From: Lachnospiraceae bacterium
GTDB lineage: Bacteria > Bacillota > Clostridia > Lachnospirales > Lachnospiraceae
NCBI GenBank assembly: GCA_900765975.1
Contig: CAAFTS010000118.1
Span: 1-34,196 of the forward strand
Direction of reading: 5' to 3'
DNA length: 34,196 nt
The notes beneath the pieces are model-generated. The model was given only the letters and a program-made list of their open reading frames with translations, was not told where the DNA came from and did not search any database. Shown here piece by piece: positions 14,954-22,059 of the stretch. Numbering within the stretch: position 1 is the first letter of the stretch; each line of letters starts with the position of its first letter. A program made the position numbers and the translations under genes.

Positions 14954-16332
14954 ACGAACAAATGGTTCAAGACATTGTACAGGAAGTCGTTGCCAAGATG
15001 CAGATTGCGTCAGACGTAAAAGGCAATCATGGCGTATTTTCTGATATGAACGAGGCAATCGCAGCTGCGAAAAAGGCGCAGAAGGTTGTTGGAAAAATGT
15101 CTATGGACCAGAGAGAAAAGATTATTTCCAATATTCGTACAAAAATCAAAGAAAATGCAGAAGTTTTTGCACGAATGGGAGTACAAGAAACCGGCATGGG
15201 AAATGTCGGTCATAAAATTTTGAAACATATGCTGGTAGCTGAAAAAACTCCTGGAACAGAAGATATCACTACAACAGCATGGTCCGGAGACAGAGGATTG
15301 ACTTTGATCGAGATGGGACCTTTTGGTGTGATTGGAGCAATTACACCATGTACGAATCCAAGTGAGACAGTATTATGTAACACTATGGGAATGCTGGCTG
15401 GAGGAAATACAGTTGTATTTAATCCACATCCGGCAGCAATCAAAACATCCATTTATGCAATCAATCTATTAAATGAAGCTTCTCTGGAAGCTGGCGGACC
15501 GGATAATATTGCAGTAACGGTAGAAAAACCAACGATGGAAACAAGCGATATTATGATGAAACATAAAGATATTCCGCTGATTGCAGCAACAGGTGGCCCG
15601 GGAGTTGTAACAGCAGTACTTTCTTCTGGTAAGAGAGGAATTGGAGCTGGAGCTGGAAACCCACCGGCATTGGTTGATGAAACAGCAGATATTCGTAAAG
15701 CAGCTGAAGATATTGTTAATGGATGTACATTTGATAACAATCTTCCATGTATTGCTGAAAAAGAAATCGTTGCAGTAGATTCTATTGCAGATGAATTGAT
15801 TCATTATATGGTATCTGAGCAAGGATGCTATATGATTACAAAAGAAGAGCAAGATGCTTTAACAAATGTTGTATTGAAAGGCGGACGTTTGAATCGTAAA
15901 TGTGTTGGACGTGACGCAAAGACATTGTTAGGTATGATAGGAATAACTGTTCCGGACAATATCAGATGTATTACATTTGAAGGACCAAAGGAACATCCGT
16001 TGATCGCAGAAGAGCTGATGATGCCGATATTGGGAGTTGTTAGAGCAAAAGACTTTGATGATGCAGTAGAGCAGGCAGTATGGCTCGAGCATGGAAACAG
16101 ACATTCAGCACACATCCATTCCAAGAATGTAGATAATATTACAAAATATGCGAAAGCAATTGATACTGCAATTCTTGTTAAGAATGGACCGTCCTATGCG
16201 GCTCTTGGATATGGCGGAGAAGGTTTCTGCACTTTCACTATAGCGAGTCGTACTGGTGAAGGATTAACAAGTGCAAGCACATTTACAAAGAGAAGACGTT
16301 GTGTAATGACAGACTCTCTGTGTATTAGATAA
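14944..16332 (+). CDS. pduP: CoA-acylating propionaldehyde dehydrogenase (PduP/EutE-like)
   Basis: This enzyme oxidises propanal with NAD and CoA to propionyl-CoA inside the shell. The 462-residue protein begins with a targeting-type helix (MSVNEQMVQDIVQEVVAKMQ), followed by a short linker and the aldehyde dehydrogenase fold: GPFGVIGAITPCTNPSE, ATGGPGVV (NAD/CoA site) and the catalytic Cys269 in NNLPCIAEKE. Length and order match PduP. The GTG start at 14944 overlaps the end of the GlcG gene by ten bases and has AAGGAGG inside that gene, so translation is coupled. Next in the pathway are PduL (acyl phosphate formation) and the alcohol dehydrogenases that regenerate NAD. Confidence 0.95.
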   Translation: MSVNEQMVQDIVQEVVAKMQIASDVKGNHGVFSDMNEAIAAAKKAQKVVGKMSMDQREKIISNIRTKIKENAEVFARMGVQETGMGNVGHKILKHMLVAEKTPGTEDITTTAWSGDRGLTLIEMGPFGVIGAITPCTNPSETVLCNTMGMLAGGNTVVFNPHPAAIKTSIYAINLLNEASLEAGGPDNIAVTVEKPTMETSDIMMKHKDIPLIAATGGPGVVTAVLSSGKRGIGAGAGNPPALVDETADIRKAAEDIVNGCTFDNNLPCIAEKEIVAVDSIADELIHYMVSEQGCYMITKEEQDALTNVVLKGGRLNRKCVGRDAKTLLGMIGITVPDNIRCITFEGPKEHPLIAEELMMPILGVVRAKDFDDAVEQAVWLEHGNRHSAHIHSKNVDNITKYAKAIDTAILVKNGPSYAALGYGGEGFCTFTIASRTGEGLTSASTFTKRRRCVMTDSLCIR

Positions 16333-16346
16333 TGGAGGAAATAAAA

Positions 16347-17564
16347 ATGGAAATGAATTCTTCTAATGTAGAAGCTGTTGTAAAACAGGTACTGGAAAGT
16401 ATGCTGAATCAGCAGGTTTCTGCTCCTGCAGCAAAAAGTGCAGCAGCAGGAAGTCAGGCAATTCCAAAAACAGCACATGTAGCAATGTTGACTGCTTTGG
16501 AACATTATGAAATTAAAGAATTCCCGATGCCGGAAGTTGGCGACGGAGATATTCTTGTAAAAGTTGAAGGATGTGGTGTCTGCGGAACAGATGCACACGA
16601 ATTCAAAAGAGATCCATTTGGATTGATTCCGGTAGCTTTGGGACACGAAGGAACCGGTGAAATCGTAAAGATGGGTAAAAACGTAAAAGTTGATAGCGCT
16701 GGAAAACCACTTAAAGTTGGAGATAAAGTTGTTACATGTATGATCTTCAAAGATGATCCGGATATTGAGATGTTTGATTTGAACAAGAAAAACATTGGTG
16801 GAGCTGATGTATACGGATTGCTTCCGGATGATGACATTCACTTGAATGGATGGTTTTCAGATTACATTTTAATTCGCGAAGGATCTTCCGTATTCAATGT
16901 TAGTGATCTGGATCTGAAGTCTAGAATTTTAATCGAGCCATGTGCAGTATTGATTCATGCGGTAGAGAGAGCAAAAACAACAGGTATTCTTAGATTCAAC
17001 AGCAGAGTTGTTGTTCAGGGATGCGGACCGATCGGTTTGATTTGTATTGCAATTCTTCGTACAATGGGTATTGAGAATATCGTTGCTGTAGATGGAAATC
17101 AGCAGAGACTTGATTTTGCAAAAGAGATGGGAGCAGAAAAATCAGTTAATTTCATGAACCATAAAGGGATTGATGCGTTATCAGATGCTGTAAAAGAGGC
17201 ATTTGGTGGACATGCAGCTGACTTTGCATTCCAGTGTACAGGATCTCCGGTTGCTCATGCAAATATCTACAAATTTATCCGCAATGGTGGTGGACTTTGT
17301 GAACTTGGATTCTTCATCAATGGTGGAGATGCTACAATTAATCCACATTTCGATCTTTGCGCGAAAGAAATTACATTGGTAGGATCTTGGGTATATACAC
17401 TGAGAGACTACGCTACAACATTTGATTTCTTGAAGAGAGCAAAAGGAATCGGACTTCCGATGGATAAACTTATTACACATGAGTTCCCGCTTGAGGAAAT
17501 TAACGAAGCACATGTGACCAATCTCAAACAGGCAGGTTTGAAGATTGCAATTGTGAATAAATAA
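16347..17564 (+). CDS. Zinc-type alcohol dehydrogenase (MDR family) with N-terminal encapsulation peptide
   Basis: The 405-residue protein has a targeting-type helix at about 5-20 (SSNVEAVVKQVLESML), an Ala/Ser-rich linker to about 42 and then a medium-chain dehydrogenase. Catalytic zinc ligands are Cys79 (GVCGTD) and His100/Glu101 (GHEGTGE); the NAD-binding turn is VVQGCGPIGL. The lobe that normally holds four cysteines for structural zinc is replaced by FKDDPDIEMFDLNKKNIGG with none. ATG 16347 is preferred over 16332 because GGAGG (16334-16338) is then correctly spaced. An iron-type dehydrogenase (PduQ-like) is also encoded, so this enzyme may do a different step, perhaps reducing lactaldehyde made by the encapsulated aldolase to 1,2-propanediol. 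That assignment is inference. Confidence 0.88.
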   Translation: MEMNSSNVEAVVKQVLESMLNQQVSAPAAKSAAAGSQAIPKTAHVAMLTALEHYEIKEFPMPEVGDGDILVKVEGCGVCGTDAHEFKRDPFGLIPVALGHEGTGEIVKMGKNVKVDSAGKPLKVGDKVVTCMIFKDDPDIEMFDLNKKNIGGADVYGLLPDDDIHLNGWFSDYILIREGSSVFNVSDLDLKSRILIEPCAVLIHAVERAKTTGILRFNSRVVVQGCGPIGLICIAILRTMGIENIVAVDGNQQRLDFAKEMGAEKSVNFMNHKGIDALSDAVKEAFGGHAADFAFQCTGSPVAHANIYKFIRNGGGLCELGFFINGGDATINPHFDLCAKEITLVGSWVYTLRDYATTFDFLKRAKGIGLPMDKLITHEFPLEEINEAHVTNLKQAGLKIAIVNK

Positions 17565-17597
17565 CAATAACGCAATCCCAGTAAAAGGAGAAATGAT

Positions 17598-17942
17598 ATG
17601 GGAGAAGCAGTAGGCATGTTGGAGGTATTCGGGTTGGCAACTGCGTTTGCAGCAGCAGATGCAGGATGTAAGGCAGGAAATGTCACGCTTGAAACCTTTG
17701 ATAAAAATAAACCGGCAAATGCAGATGAATTACCTGTACCTTTGATCGTTATGGTCAAGTTCCGCGGGAGTGTATCAGATGTTCAGGCAGCGTTAGATGC
17801 TGCTAAAGCCAGAGCAGAAGAACTGGCGGGTGTTGTCAATGAATATGAAATTGCGAGACCTACAGCGGATACAGAAAAAATGCTAAAAATCAGCGGTTTA
17901 GATAAAGGAACACCAAACAAAATATTTATAGAAGAAGTTTAG
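17598..17942 (+). CDS. Microcompartment shell protein, BMC-H with loop insertion and C-terminal extension
   Basis: This is a single BMC domain of 114 residues that should form hexameric tiles. It starts MGEAVGMLEVFGLATAFAAADAGCKAGNV, as BMC-H proteins do. The pore loop between strands 2 and 3 is longer than usual (DKNKPANADELPVP) and lacks the GSG of its neighbours, and a 20-residue extension (GLDKGTPNKIFIEEV) follows the normal end. A different pore and an extra tail suggest a specialised tile. AAGGAG (17585-17590) sits seven bases ahead of the ATG. It opens a run of four shell genes. Confidence 0.9.
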   Translation: MGEAVGMLEVFGLATAFAAADAGCKAGNVTLETFDKNKPANADELPVPLIVMVKFRGSVSDVQAALDAAKARAEELAGVVNEYEIARPTADTEKMLKISGLDKGTPNKIFIEEV

Positions 17943-17955
17943 GAGGATATAAAAA

Positions 17956-18231
17956 ATGGCACAGCAGGCATTAGGAATGGTAGAAACAAGAGGTCTTACA
18001 GCAGCAATCGAGGCAGCAGATGCAATGACAAAAGCAGCTGAGGTTACATTGGTAGGAACAGAGAAAATCGGTTCTGGACTTGTAACAGTTATGGTACGTG
18101 GAGATGTTGGAGCTGTTAAGGCAGCTGTTGAAACAGGAGCAGATGCAGCAGGAAGACTTGGAGAGCTTGTAGCTACACACGTAATCCCGAGACCGCACAA
18201 CGATGTAGAGAAAATCCTTCCTACCGTTTAA
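17956..18231 (+). CDS. Microcompartment shell protein, canonical BMC-H (PduA/EutM-like)
   Basis: This 91-residue protein is a textbook hexamer-forming BMC domain: [23 protein letters not shown], the pore loop [24 protein letters not shown] and the end motif [18 protein letters not shown] at the pore is the usual narrow, small-polar-metabolite opening. AGGAGG at 17941-17946 overlaps the previous stop. The gene is closely similar in protein and DNA to the body of the shell gene at 18728-19006, so the two arose by local duplication. It is likely a major facet protein. Confidence 0.96.
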   Translation: MAQQALGMVETRGLTAAIEAADAMTKAAEVTLVGTEKIGSGLVTVMVRGDVGAVKAAVETGADAAGRLGELVATHVIPRPHNDVEKILPTV

Positions 18232-18272
18232 TTTGAGGAGAAAACCGTTAACAATAGCAAAGGAGCAGTCTC

Positions 18273-18557
18273 ATGGGACAGGCATATGGATTTTTTGAAA
18301 TTCCGAGTGTGACCGCTGCGGTTGTAGCTTTGGATATTATGTGCAAAACTGCAGATGTACAGATGGTCACATGGGAGAAAAAATTAGGTGGAAGACTTGT
18401 AACAATTATTATTCGCGGAGATGTTTCTGCGGTAACACAAGCGATTGAAACTGCCGCAGCCAACGGAATTAAGAAACCTGTTGCTCATGTGGTGATTGCG
18501 AGTCCTCATGAAGAAGTTATCAAGCTGGTAAACAGCAGCGCAAATCGAATTGCGTAA
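18273..18557 (+). CDS. Microcompartment shell protein, divergent BMC-H with an Arg-containing pore loop
   Basis: This 94-residue single BMC domain ([29 protein letters not shown] ... [12 protein letters not shown]) is clearly different from its neighbours. Its pore loop reads [11 protein letters not shown] in place of [10 protein letters not shown], which would put Arg at or near the pore and could select anions such as phosphate esters, acyl phosphates or CoA compounds; this is inference from the loop. Cys23 lies in helix 1. A ribosome site AAGGAG (18260-18265) precedes the ATG. It is otherwise of normal length, with no extension. Confidence 0.93.
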   Translation: MGQAYGFFEIPSVTAAVVALDIMCKTADVQMVTWEKKLGGRLVTIIIRGDVSAVTQAIETAAANGIKKPVAHVVIASPHEEVIKLVNSSANRIA

Positions 18558-18571
18558 GGAGGGCAGTTACA

Positions 18572-19006
18572 ATGGCAGAGGAAAAAAAGACTACAGCGAA
18601 AGCTGCAGCAACAAAGAAAACGACAACTGCCAAGTCTCCTGCAAAAACTGTACAGAGAGTTCGTAAGACAGTACAGAAGGCGGAGACAAAGGCAGAAACA
18701 ATCACAATTCAAAAGGAGGAAAAAAGAATGTCACAGGAAGCATTAGGAATGGTTGAAACAAGAGGTTTAGTAGCATCAATCGAAGCAGCAGATACAATGC
18801 TGAAAGCTGCAAACGTAGTTTTAGTAGGAACAGAGAAAATCGGATCTGGACTTGTAACAGTTATGGTACGTGGAGATGTCGGAGCTGTTAAATCTGCAGT
18901 TGAGTCTGGAGCAGAAGCAGCAGGAAGACTTGGAGAGCTTGTAGCTACACACGTAATTCCAAGACCTCATACAGATGTTGAGAAAATTCTTCCGGCAATC
19001 AAATAA
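18572..19006 (+). CDS. BMC-H shell protein with Lys/Ala-rich histone-like N-terminal tail (possible dual start)
   Basis: From the ATG at 18572 (AAGGAGG at 18557-18563) this frame makes 144 residues. The first 52 are disordered-looking and very basic: repeated Ala, Lys and Thr ([20 protein letters not shown]..., then [14 protein letters not shown]), much like a histone H1 tail. The rest, from Met53, is a full canonical BMC-H of 92 residues ([14 protein letters not shown] ... [15 protein letters not shown] ... [15 protein letters not shown]). Met53 (18728) has its own strong ribosome site (GGAGG, eight bases upstream), so two products are likely: the plain tile and a tailed tile. The tail could bind nucleic acid, anionic cargo or neighbouring shells. 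No such tail is known to me in canonical PduA/EutM proteins. Confidence 0.9.
   Translation: MAEEKKTTAKAAATKKTTTAKSPAKTVQRVRKTVQKAETKAETITIQKEEKRMSQEALGMVETRGLVASIEAADTMLKAANVVLVGTEKIGSGLVTVMVRGDVGAVKSAVESGAEAAGRLGELVATHVIPRPHTDVEKILPAIK
18715..18730 (+). promoter_or_regulatory. Internal ribosome-binding site and in-frame start inside the tailed shell gene
   Basis: GGAGG (18715-18719, within AAAAGGAGGA) is followed eight bases later by ATG at 18728, in frame with the long product. Its strength equals that of the other shell genes. It marks where the canonical 92-residue shell protein begins and argues that both forms are translated. Confidence 0.75.
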
Positions 19007-19020
19007 TTGTTTTGCTAATT

Positions 19021-19119
19021 ATATGATATGAGCAGGGTATCACCTGGAGGGGGAATAAACTCTTTTCTGGTGATACCCTTGTATCAAAATATCATATATG
19101 CAATAACTATATTGCATAT
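19021..19119 (+). promoter_or_regulatory. Large nested hairpins between the shell genes and pduL
   Basis: AGGGTATCACC (19034-19044) pairs perfectly with 19069-19079 across a 24-base loop. Outside it ATATGATAT (19021-19029) can pair with 19089-19097. A second hairpin, ATATGCAAT (19096-19104) with 19111-19119, follows at once and shares two bases with that outer arm. The first stem has no T-run, so it is not a plain terminator; the second is followed by only a short CTTTT. mRNA processing, stability or attenuation between shell and enzyme genes are possible roles. Confidence 0.6.
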
Positions 19120-19137
19120 ACTTTTAGGAGAATTGAT

Positions 19138-19782
19138 ATGGACAATAATAACGTAGCATTAATTACAAAAATGGTATTAGATGCAATTGAAAACCAGAAA
19201 ACGGCAAAAGAAAACGGCTATATGGTTCCGGTTGGTGTATCTGCAAGACATGTACATTTGACACAGGAGCATGTAGAAGCGTTATTTGGCGAAGGGTATC
19301 AATTGACAGAGAAAAAAGAACTGATGGGTGGACAGTTTGCTTCAAATGAAACTGTTACAATTGTTGGTTTAAAACTTCGTGCAATTGAAAATGTTCGTAT
19401 TCTTGGACCTGTAAGAAGTAAATCTCAGGTAGAAGTGTCTGCTACAGATGCTATTCGTTTAGGGGTAAAGGCTCCGATTAGAGAGTCAGGAAATATTGCA
19501 GGTTCTGCACCGATTGCTGTTGTAGGACCAAAAGGTGTTATTTATCTAAACGAAGGTTGTATCGTTGCAAAGAGACATATTCATATGTCTCCAAAGGATG
19601 CAATGGCAGCTGGAGTGCATGACGGCGATATTGTTTCTGTAAAAGCTGATAATGAGCGCGGAACTGTATTTAACAATGTACAGATTCGTGTAGATGACAG
19701 CTTTACACTGGAAATGCATATCGACACAGACGAAGCGAATGCAGCAAAAATTGCAACTGGAGATACAATGCGTATCATCTAG
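19138..19782 (+). CDS. pduL: Phosphate propanoyltransferase PduL
   Basis: PduL converts propionyl-CoA and phosphate to propionyl-phosphate and CoA, recycling CoA inside the shell. The 214-residue protein begins with a targeting-type helix (NNVALITKMVLDAIENQ, about 4-20), as in encapsulated PduL. Then come the two PduL half-barrels with the zinc ligands in VSARHVHL (His38, His40) and in AKRHIHMSP (near 148-150). Length matches the family. TTTTAGGAG precedes the ATG. The 131-base gap before it, filled by hairpins, is among the longest between genes of this locus. Confidence 0.96.
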   Translation: MDNNNVALITKMVLDAIENQKTAKENGYMVPVGVSARHVHLTQEHVEALFGEGYQLTEKKELMGGQFASNETVTIVGLKLRAIENVRILGPVRSKSQVEVSATDAIRLGVKAPIRESGNIAGSAPIAVVGPKGVIYLNEGCIVAKRHIHMSPKDAMAAGVHDGDIVSVKADNERGTVFNNVQIRVDDSFTLEMHIDTDEANAAKIATGDTMRII

Positions 19783-19806
19783 GCATTTGCATGAGGAGAG
19801 ATTATT

Positions 19807-20073
19807 ATGTTGATAGGAAAAGTTGCAGGCAGTGTTGTTTCAACACGAAAAAGCGACAATTTGATTGGAAATAAGTTCATGATTGTAGATGTGTTGGAGC
19901 ATATGCAGACTGGAGCAAAGCAGATTATTGCAATTGATAAGATTGGAGCAGGAATCGGCGATTATGTACTTGTAGCACAGGGAAGTGCAGCAAGAGTGGG
20001 CTCCGGTATGCCAGACGCACCTATCGATGCTGCAATCGTTGGAATTATTGACGATGGAACAGGACTGGAGTAA
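19807..20073 (+). CDS. Microcompartment vertex protein, EutN/CcmL family (BMC-P)
   Basis: This is an 88-residue pentamer-forming protein that caps shell vertices. It shows the family start MLIGKVAGSVVSTRKSDNLIGNKFMIVD, the middle IAIDKIGAGIGDYVLVAQGSAAR and the end DAAIVGIIDDGT. One such gene is enough to close the shell, and no second copy is in the window. An AGGAG site (about 19793-19797) lies upstream of the ATG. The next gene starts seven bases after the stop. Confidence 0.95.
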   Translation: MLIGKVAGSVVSTRKSDNLIGNKFMIVDVLEHMQTGAKQIIAIDKIGAGIGDYVLVAQGSAARVGSGMPDAPIDAAIVGIIDDGTGLE

Positions 20074-20080
20074 AAAAATT

Positions 20081-21424
20081 ATGGATATGAAAGAATTAAG
20101 CAGCATATTGCAGCAAAGTGGTATTGTCGGTGCAGGTGGTGCGGGATTTCCTACATATGCTAAGTTAAATGAAAATGCTGAAACACTGATTATGAACTGT
20201 GCAGAGTGTGAACCACTTCTGAGATTACATAGACAGTTGTTAGAAAAATATGCACAGGAGATTGTGGATACATTCCATTTAATCGGACAGGCTGTTGGTG
20301 CGAAAGAACTTGTAATCGGTATTAAAAAAGCCTATACAAAGACAATTGAAGCATTACAGGGTGTTATTGGTGCATATCCGGAAGTACGTTTGGGATTACT
20401 TGATGAAGTATATCCGGCCGGCGATGAGGTTGTATTGATTTATGAAGTAACCGGTAAAGTAGTTCGTCCGGGAGGACTTCCGATTGAACAAGGCGTTGCA
20501 GTATTCAATGTAGAAACCGTATACAATGCATATAGAGCAATTAACCAACAGACTCCAGTAGTAGATAAACTGGTGTCAGTTGTTGCAGAAGTAGAGAATC
20601 CAATTACTGTACGTGTTCCGATTGGAACATCAATTGAAGAAACAGTAAGATTAGCTGGTGCATCTACAACAAAGAACCCGGTATATTTTGTCGGGGGACC
20701 AATGATGGGAAATATAGGAAGTGGCTCACAGCCGGTTACTAAGACAACAAATGCTGTTTTGGTACTTCCAGAAGATCATTATATTATTCAGAGAAAGAGA
20801 CAAAAAACATCTATTGATCTGAAGAGAGCAGCCGCAAGTTGTTGTCAGTGTACAATGTGTACAGATTTGTGTCCAAGAAATAGACTGGGACACCCGATCG
20901 AACCACATTTATTCATGCGTGCGGCTACATGTAAAGATGTTCAAGATCCGAATATCTTTGTTAATACATTTTTCTGTTGCTCTTGTGGACTTTGTGAATT
21001 GTATTCTTGTTTCCAGGGACTTTCACCAAGAACATTGATGGCAGAATACAAGGCAGGATTACGTGCAAATGGATTAAAACCACCGCAGGTAACTGCAGCT
21101 CCGGTAGGACCTGAAAGAGAATATCGTAAGGTGCCTATGGAAAGACTGATGGCAAGATTAGACTTGACAAAATACAACAAAGAAGCTCCATTGGATGAAT
21201 CTGTTGTACCGGTGCCGAGAGTTAAAATCTTACTTGGTCAGCATATTGGAGCGCCTGCTTCTCCAATCGTTAAGCAGGGCGATACTGTGACAAAGGGACA
21301 GATGATCGCAGAACCGGCAAAAGGTTTAAGTGTAGGAATTCATGCATCTATTGACGGTACCGTAGTAGAAGTCAGTGATAAGTATGTAATCATAGAAACA
21401 CAGGGAGGACGTGCAGATAAATGA
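20081..21424 (+). CDS. pduS: PduS-like RnfC-family flavoprotein with two iron-sulfur motifs
   Basis: PduS is an FMN and 4Fe-4S protein that passes electrons from NADH. The 447-residue protein has the RnfC/NuoF-type nucleotide region VGAGGAGFPTYAKL near 13-26 and NCAECEP near 41, then two ferredoxin-like cysteine groups, CCQCTMCTDLCPRNR near 253-267 and CCSCGLCELYSC near 298-309. A biotinyl/SLBB-like end (GASIDGTVVEVS-type region) completes it. In B12 systems it serves cobalamin reduction; here there is no B12 enzyme, so a redox role such as NADH reoxidation or electron export through the PduT-like trimer encoded next is more likely. The frame is open from 19985, but ATG 20081 is chosen as it follows the EutN stop and has GGAG (20067-20070). 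It overlaps the next gene by four bases (ATGA). Confidence 0.93.
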   Translation: MDMKELSSILQQSGIVGAGGAGFPTYAKLNENAETLIMNCAECEPLLRLHRQLLEKYAQEIVDTFHLIGQAVGAKELVIGIKKAYTKTIEALQGVIGAYPEVRLGLLDEVYPAGDEVVLIYEVTGKVVRPGGLPIEQGVAVFNVETVYNAYRAINQQTPVVDKLVSVVAEVENPITVRVPIGTSIEETVRLAGASTTKNPVYFVGGPMMGNIGSGSQPVTKTTNAVLVLPEDHYIIQRKRQKTSIDLKRAAASCCQCTMCTDLCPRNRLGHPIEPHLFMRAATCKDVQDPNIFVNTFFCCSCGLCELYSCFQGLSPRTLMAEYKAGLRANGLKPPQVTAAPVGPEREYRKVPMERLMARLDLTKYNKEAPLDESVVPVPRVKILLGQHIGAPASPIVKQGDTVTKGQMIAEPAKGLSVGIHASIDGTVVEVSDKYVIIETQGGRADK

Positions 21425-21969
21425 GTAAGGCAATTGGAATGGTAGAATATAAGACTGTTTCAGCAGGTATCACAGCAGCAGATGCTATGGTAAAAACTTC
21501 TGAAATCAGTATCATTGAATCTCAGACTGTATGCCCGGGTAAATATATTGTAATTATTTCAGGTGATTTAAGTGCTGTAACAGCAGCAGTTGAGACAGCT
21601 AAAACATTACATGGCACACATTTGATCAACAGTTTCGTGCTTGGTAATCCGCATGAATCAATCTTCCCAGCTATTTATGGGGCTACACATATTGAAGATG
21701 TATCCGCTCTTGGTATAATGGAGACATATGATGCGACTACAATTATTGTAGCTGCTGATGAAGCTGCAAAAACTGCAATCGTAGATTTGATTGAGCTTCG
21801 TGTAGCAAGGGGAATGTGTGGTAAGTCATATTTGTTGCTGACAGGAGAAGTTGCAGCTGTTGAAGCGGCAATTGAGCGTGCAAAAAATGTGGCGGCAGAA
21901 GATGGAATGTATTTAGATTCATCTGTAATTGCACATCCGGACAAACAAATAAGGGATGCAATATTGTAA
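21421..21969 (+). CDS. pduT: PduT-like tandem-domain shell protein (BMC-T) with pore cysteines
   Basis: This 182-residue protein of two BMC domains forms trimers that look like hexamers. Domain 1 (1-90) has VCPGKY with Cys38, the same position as the cluster-binding cysteine of PduT, where three subunits hold a 4Fe-4S cluster at the pore. Domain 2 (95-182) has GMCGKSY with Cys133 at the equivalent place, four residues before the same Tyr. The trimer would then show six cysteines around its pore, unlike standard PduT. The ATGA overlap with pduS couples their translation, fitting a partnership in which PduS feeds electrons to the shell cluster. Confidence 0.93.
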   Translation: MSKAIGMVEYKTVSAGITAADAMVKTSEISIIESQTVCPGKYIVIISGDLSAVTAAVETAKTLHGTHLINSFVLGNPHESIFPAIYGATHIEDVSALGIMETYDATTIIVAADEAAKTAIVDLIELRVARGMCGKSYLLLTGEVAAVEAAIERAKNVAAEDGMYLDSSVIAHPDKQIRDAIL

Positions 21970-21980
21970 AAAATTAAGGC

Positions 21981-22020
21981 AGGGTCATGGACCTTCTATA
22001 GCTAGAGGGAACATGACCTT
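21981..22020 (+). promoter_or_regulatory. Long hairpin between the PduT-like gene and the regulator gene
   Basis: AGGGTCATG (21981-21989) pairs with CATGACCTT (22012-22020, one G-U), and inside it CCTTCTA (21992-21998) pairs with TAGAGGG (22003-22009) around loop TAGC. This is a 16-pair stem with a 2x2 internal loop. No T-run follows (GGAGTG), so it is not a standard terminator. It resembles the hairpin at 19034 in its GCAGGGT start and may set the 3' end or stability of the upstream mRNA. Confidence 0.6.
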
Positions 22021-22059
22021 GGAGTGTATAAGAAATATATGAGACCGGGAGGCAGTGCT

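Noticed and set aside
14944..17758. Long minus-strand frames opposite the dehydrogenase genes
   Set aside because: They lie opposite genes with clear family motifs, lack ribosome sites and match no recognisable domain.
19034..19079. Simple rho-independent terminator before pduL
   Set aside because: The stem is strong but followed by TGTATC rather than a T-run, and the downstream gene has no clear promoter of its own.
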